From Microcystis aeruginosa Ma_SC_T_19800800_S464 (GTDB lineage: Bacteria; Cyanobacteriota; Cyanobacteriia; Cyanobacteriales; Microcystaceae): a DNA stretch of 53,050 bases. The notes under the pieces are model-generated. The model was given only the letters and a program-made list of their open reading frames with translations. It ran no database searches and was not told where the DNA came from. The stretch is from assembly GCA_007095785.1 (NCBI GenBank), contig SFBL01000186.1, positions 1 through 53,050 of the forward strand, given 5' to 3'. Positions 51,965-53,050 of the stretch are shown piece after piece (the first letter of the stretch is position 1; each line of letters starts with the position of its first letter). Both the position numbers and the translations under genes were made by a program.

Positions 51965-52450
51965 TTACCAGCTAATTACTTTAACCGTTTCCTTAAATAA
52001 ATTTGCTTCTAGGGAATCGGGGGAACTTGTCACCACACCGGCAATTAGATCTTCGGGTTTTATGGCTGCTTGTTTCATACAGGAGGGACAAATTAAGACT
52101 TTTCCCCCTTGACTGATGAAATCTACTAACATTGCTTGCAGGGTTTTACCGGTGATACCGTTAGTGTGTTGAGGAATGGTCGTCGCTGCCAGGTGTACCC
52201 CTGTAATATTCAAAAAAATGGTGGTTGAGTGACCTTTTTTTAGCATATTGGTGGCGACACCAATGGCCATTGCAGCTCGCCAAGGATCATCGGTGGTTAA
52301 ATTAACAAATAAATCGGATTTTTGTTGACCGACAGCGATTATTGCTTCGTTAGTTTGTACTGGAGAAAGGGAAGGATTAGCCAAGACTGGGATAGATGTA
52401 ACTAAGGATAATCCGACAAGGGAACCAAGGGCGAAAGATTTTAATAACAT
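51965..52450 (-). CDS. Exported DsrE-family protein
   Basis: 161 aa. N-terminal signal peptide MLLKSFALGSLVGLSLVTSI-PVLA, so periplasmic. The DsrE-like domain follows: DLFVNLTTDDPWRAAMAIGV, HSTTIFLNITGVHLA, LVDFISQGGKVLICPSCMKQ with two cysteines (near 118 and 121) where DsrE/TusD keep their active cysteine. Members handle sulfur relay or bind small thiols; the secreted form is of unknown role. Convergent with the tocopherol cyclase. Confidence 0.82.
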   Translation of the reverse strand: MLLKSFALGSLVGLSLVTSIPVLANPSLSPVQTNEAIIAVGQQKSDLFVNLTTDDPWRAAMAIGVATNMLKKGHSTTIFLNITGVHLAATTIPQHTNGITGKTLQAMLVDFISQGGKVLICPSCMKQAAIKPEDLIAGVVTSSPDSLEANLFKETVKVISW

Positions 52451-52760
52451 TTTCTTGTCCTCTTGCTGCTGGGTACAATGAAAACATTTTTATTATGATG
52501 ATTTCTGGCAAATCTTGTCAACAGACAGCCTGTCAAACTTTAATTTTTGTTGCAGATAACAAAAACAATAAGGTGAGATAAGTAGGGTTTGCAGCAAAAA
52601 GTTTTTCGTGGGGGCAGGGTGTGGCCCCCACTCTCCCCCCTTGATAAGCTATCCATTAGTCAGATCTTTCTTAACAAAAAGAGAAGAAACTTAAAAAAAG
52701 GGGAAACGATTGATAGGTATAGTTTTGAAAGAAGGAATTAAGGTGGAGGTAAGCAAAAAA
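52451..52760. other. Intergenic interval with the stop-codon repeat module and the left flank of an IS
   Basis: 52583-52625 carries TAGGGTTTGCAGCAAAAAGT then GGGGGCAGGGTGTGG, a third copy of the module. GGGGGCAGGG...CCCCCACTC could fold. The sequence from about 52660 on is probably the left end of the IS4-type element, but I could not identify its terminal repeat. Confidence 0.5.
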
Positions 52761-53050
52761 ATGGAGAAATGGGCAGCCCAAGAACTACAGTATGCAGACC
52801 TAGGGGACACCAGAAGAAAGAAAAGGTTAATCAGTATCGTGGAAAACTTGGCCAGTCAACCTAGTACAAGTGTGCCACAAGCCGCGGGAAATCTAGCGGC
52901 AGCGAGTGCCACCTATGACTTTTGGAATTCCCCCTATTTTCACCCCTCAGATCTAATTGCCGCCCAGGCCAAAAGTACAGTAGAAAGAATCAAAGAACAT
53001 CCAATAGTTTTGGCAGTGCAAGACACAACAAGTTTAGACTTTACGACGCA
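52761..53050 (+). CDS. IS4/Tn5-type transposase, N-terminal part (runs off the window)
   Basis: Open from ATG 52761 to the window end (96 codons); the frame is also open upstream, so a start at TTG 52725 or GTG 52746 is possible. KWAAQELQYADLGDTRRKKR, then LASQPSTSVPQAAGNLAAAS, ATYDFWNSPYFHPSDLI and VLAVQDTTSLDF match the N-terminal DNA-binding domain and first catalytic Asp region (QDTT) of Tn5-like IS4-family transposases. The remaining catalytic residues lie outside the window. Confidence 0.85.
   Translation, partial: MEKWAAQELQYADLGDTRRKKRLISIVENLASQPSTSVPQAAGNLAAASATYDFWNSPYFHPSDLIAAQAKSTVERIKEHPIVLAVQDTTSLDFTT

Overview
The window is chromosomal DNA of a bloom-forming unicellular cyanobacterium, most likely Microcystis (aeruginosa complex). 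The evidence is a phycocyanin operon (cpcB-cpcA-cpcC), cyanobacterial single-copy genes (ribBA with a long C-terminal extension, a PII-type argB, Psb34, CyanoP, ycf23/DUF561, ClpC, tocopherol cyclase), many HIP1-type GCGATCGC sites, abundant heptamer (CAGTTAT)n repeats, several small mobile elements, and a microviridin (mdn) cluster close to the Microcystis type. I see no rRNA, tRNA or CRISPR array.

Layout. 0-4.2 kb: a Uma2 fragment, ribBA and the cpc operon, all on the minus strand. 4.2-10.7 kb: a repeat-rich gap, an M20 amidohydrolase, argB, an orphan RND-type membrane-fusion protein, a hicB remnant and small membrane proteins. 10.7-17.7 kb: an accessory stretch holding a phosphorothioation-associated methyltransferase without dnd genes, a Uma2 protein, a PMT-type glycosyltransferase, trpS and a complete ScaI-type restriction-modification pair. 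18-33.9 kb: mostly housekeeping (psb34, TPR protein, cyanoP, maf, ureG, WecG-type glycosyltransferase, ABC binding protein, B12-type radical SAM protein, an AtzG/AtzE-like pair, two glycosyltransferases, MOSC protein, Mrp, rodA).

34.2-37.3 kb is the most interesting part: a microviridin RiPP locus with a good promoter (TTGACA-17-TATGAT), a precursor gene mdnA, and two ATP-grasp macrocyclases, mdnB and mdnC. The 3' half of mdnA, including the whole core peptide, has been duplicated in tandem. The second copy lies out of frame behind a stop codon and encodes a different C-terminus, so it is an untranslated ghost core. The usual acetyltransferase (mdnD) and ABC transporter (mdnE) are absent; a short MITE and clpC follow mdnC. 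Another short transposon-like element with an 8-bp target duplication lies just upstream of the promoter.

37.6-53 kb: clpC, then a small accessory pocket (lipoprotein, DUF2513 protein, PIN toxin with putative antitoxin) framed by twin hairpin repeats, attC-like sequences and a 126-bp element with a 9-bp target duplication. Housekeeping follows (PRC-barrel protein, PDH E2, ycf23, a 55-aa small protein, glmU, thioredoxin-like protein, FGGY kinase and tocopherol cyclase in tight divergence, DsrE protein). The window ends inside an IS4/Tn5-type transposase.

Starts were moved from the longest open frame to the most plausible ATG where family alignment from memory or a ribosome-binding site supported it; this is stated per gene. 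No database search was run.
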